Shown in pieces: positions 31,701 to 42,500 of a DNA stretch of 42,500 nucleotides. A model generated the notes under the pieces. It saw nothing but the letters and a program-made list of their open reading frames with translations. It ran no database searches and had not been told where the DNA came from. The DNA is taken from contig KV908379.1 in assembly GCA_002005505.1 (NCBI GenBank), forward strand, positions 406,916 through 449,415, given 5' to 3'. Position 1 is the first letter of the stretch; every line of letters starts with the position of its first letter. The DNA comes from Botryococcus braunii (Eukaryota > Chlorophyta > Trebouxiophyceae). The position numbers and the translations under genes were made by a program.

Positions 31701-32178
31701 AACCTGTTTCTTAATTCAGAATATGAAGAAAGGAATCTAATTTACTACAAATACTACTATTTACTACTAGTATTTGATTTATTTATTATTAGTATCTAAT
31801 TCACCATTAGTATGAGAAATGCATGAATAGTGTTCAAAATGCAGTAGGCGTACGAAATTGCAAAATTTCCCCGGTTACAGTGGACGACGGACGAAATTGC
31901 AAAATTTCGCCCAAGTTGATAAAGGCGTACGAAACTGCAAGCATGGGGCCCTCCCTGATGGAACGGCGGAAACCTGCCCCCAGCAGGCGCAATCCAGGGG
32001 GCAAGAGAAGAAAGACATCAACCCAGCCCAAAAGGCTCATGAGTCATGACATGGAAAATGAAATACAGAAGCAGCAAACCACCGAGAGAGACCAGGCACA
32101 AAGCCCTAAGAAACAAGACCAGTCCAGACCAGACAAAAACCCAAAGTAACGAGTGGTTAACAAATGGTCTTACACACA

Positions 32179-32297
<119 letters not shown>

Positions 32298-33062
32298 TCT
32301 CATTATCACCTTGAATGCTTGGCCCCTGGATTCCCCGTCCCTGCATGATGGATTTATGGTAGTGCGGTTAGAATAGGCCTCACTCTTAATCCTAAATGGT
32401 CTTAGTCTTGGAACTTTCTGGCCCTTGCCCACTGCTGTGCTGAGTTCTGGGGCTGTTAATTTAAAGAGTTGTTGCTTTACTTAAAGACTGAGTTAAAAGC
32501 TTTGCTCATTGATCACGGTAGCATAATACGCGTTAGGTAAAAGTTTCACACAGAACACAGTACTGACAGATGCAGTAGAAGAGTTTCAAAGTGTCAGGAA
32601 CAATACAAAACAAGGCTGTTCAGAATCCCTGCAGGGGCCCACAGGCAACTCCACTCACACTTCTCCACCCACACCCCCCCCTGGGGGGGGGGGGGGGGAG
32701 AGATTTAGCTGCCGCTACCTAGGGGTCTCAAGCCGGAGCTAGGCGCAGTAAGACGACAGTCAACTGGCAGGGACATGTCAGTTGCACAGCCAGCTGTACA
32801 GTCAATGGCAAGTCGTTCAAAACTTCCTTTTGTTCCAACCATCTAAACAATAACATTTTCCTGCTTCCAAACCTCACTCACTTCTTAAGTGAGGCACGTG
32901 CTCAACACTCAGCACCTGATCTGTAGAAGGCCCCCCAGCTCGCGGCCTGTGGGGAAATGAAACAAGCAAAGCATTGCCGATCATCGAAAACGCTTTCATG
33001 ATACAGAAAACCTCCACGTGACAACCTTACGAGCCATAGCATATCAAATGAAATCCCTACTA

Positions 33063-33067
33063 TTACA
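33063..33067 (-). terminator. Possible TGTAA polyadenylation motif of the GYF gene
   Basis: TGTAA on the gene strand lies 43 nt past the TAG stop at 33110-33112, a typical distance for the volvocine-type poly(A) signal. Confidence 0.4.
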
Positions 33068-33109
33068 GGGTACAAAATTGAAGCATCTCCGAACTGCAAA
33101 CCATCTATC

Positions 33110-42052
<8,943 letters not shown>

Positions 42053-42135
42053 CTGCACACCCCCGGGGCCCCCTTCCCTCAGGAACCGCGCCAAGCACAC
42101 GCACGCACATTCACGTGCAGGTATGTGGGCACGCG

Positions 42136-42138
<3 letters not shown>

Positions 42139-42194
<56 letters not shown>

Positions 42195-42201
42195 ACACAC
42201 A

Positions 42202-42240
<39 letters not shown>
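42139..42240. repeat. (CA)n microsatellite
   Basis: About 50 CA units with few interruptions, upstream of the first seen GYF-gene exon. Sequence from 42360 to 42460 is again CCTCCC-rich; no gene is seen to the window end. Confidence 0.97.
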
Positions 42241-42500
42241 TCACACATTAAATAGGACAGATGCAAACGTCGAAGATGCAACCAGCCTACAGTCTGGCTT
42301 CACATCGACTTATGTACACTTTACCCCGACTCAAACTATATCACGGCAGTGCAGCACTTCCCTCCCTCCTGCCACCCCCCCCCCTTCTCCCTCTCCCCTC
42401 TCCCTCCCTCCATCACTCCCCTCCCCCCTCCCCCTCCCTCTCTCCCCTCGCGCGCCCCCTCCTACATCCCCTCCCCCATCAAATCCCTATATTCAAGCTT

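Noticed and set aside
31823..32149. 108-codon plus-strand frame with an RNCKISP duplication
   Set aside because: The duplication reflects the ACGAAATTGCAAAATTTC repeat; no family or promoter support.

Overview
This is a nuclear window from a eukaryote. It holds spliced genes with GT-AG introns, a Ty1/copia LTR retrotransposon, and very long dinucleotide microsatellites in introns and spacers. I infer a green-lineage flagellate alga, but only weakly. An LRRC9-like protein (a flagellar-associated type) is present. A TGTAA motif, the poly(A) signal known from volvocine algae, lies 43 nt past one stop codon and about 150 nt past another. No rRNA, tRNA or CRISPR array was recognised.

Layout. (1) 1-2,350: part of an LRRC9-like leucine-rich-repeat gene on the minus strand. 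(2) 2,484-3,425: a 12-bp (CATACTCATCCC-type) minisatellite. (3) 3,460-6,842: mostly unrecognised sequence with one striking hairpin and, at 6,470-6,842, a possible interrupted host gene. (4) 6,843-14,445: a nearly complete, young Ty1/copia element with 905/919-bp LTRs, a CAGGG target-site duplication and one in-frame TAG between integrase and reverse transcriptase. (5) 15,234-21,420: a ten-exon plus-strand gene for an MECR/2-enoyl-thioester-reductase-like MDR oxidoreductase, followed through all intron phases to a 337-aa protein. (6) 21,421-28,567: about 7 kb of spacer with decayed tandem repeats, a perfect palindrome beside a TATA-like box, a hairpin and one long unassigned minus-strand ORF. 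(7) 28,568-31,700: a six-exon minus-strand gene for a PIG3/TP53I3-type quinone oxidoreductase (336 aa). (8) 33,110-42,052: a large minus-strand gene, open at its 5' end, encoding at least 1,450 aa: a tandem-GYF, RS-rich, proline-rich protein with a 25-aa tandem repeat and a C-terminal Trp-Gly (WG/GW) tail.

The two oxidoreductase genes are convergent members of the same MDR superfamily, but they share no exon structure. The GYF/RS/WG protein is the best candidate for something undescribed. Its combination of proline-ligand-binding GYF domains and WG motifs recalls Argonaute-hook proteins, although this is inference. Introns of all three large genes carry (CA/GT)n, (GA/CT)n, G-run or gene-specific minisatellite arrays. 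Most long ORFs in those arrays (poly-SL, -CV, -HT, -RE) are low-complexity artefacts and are not annotated as genes.
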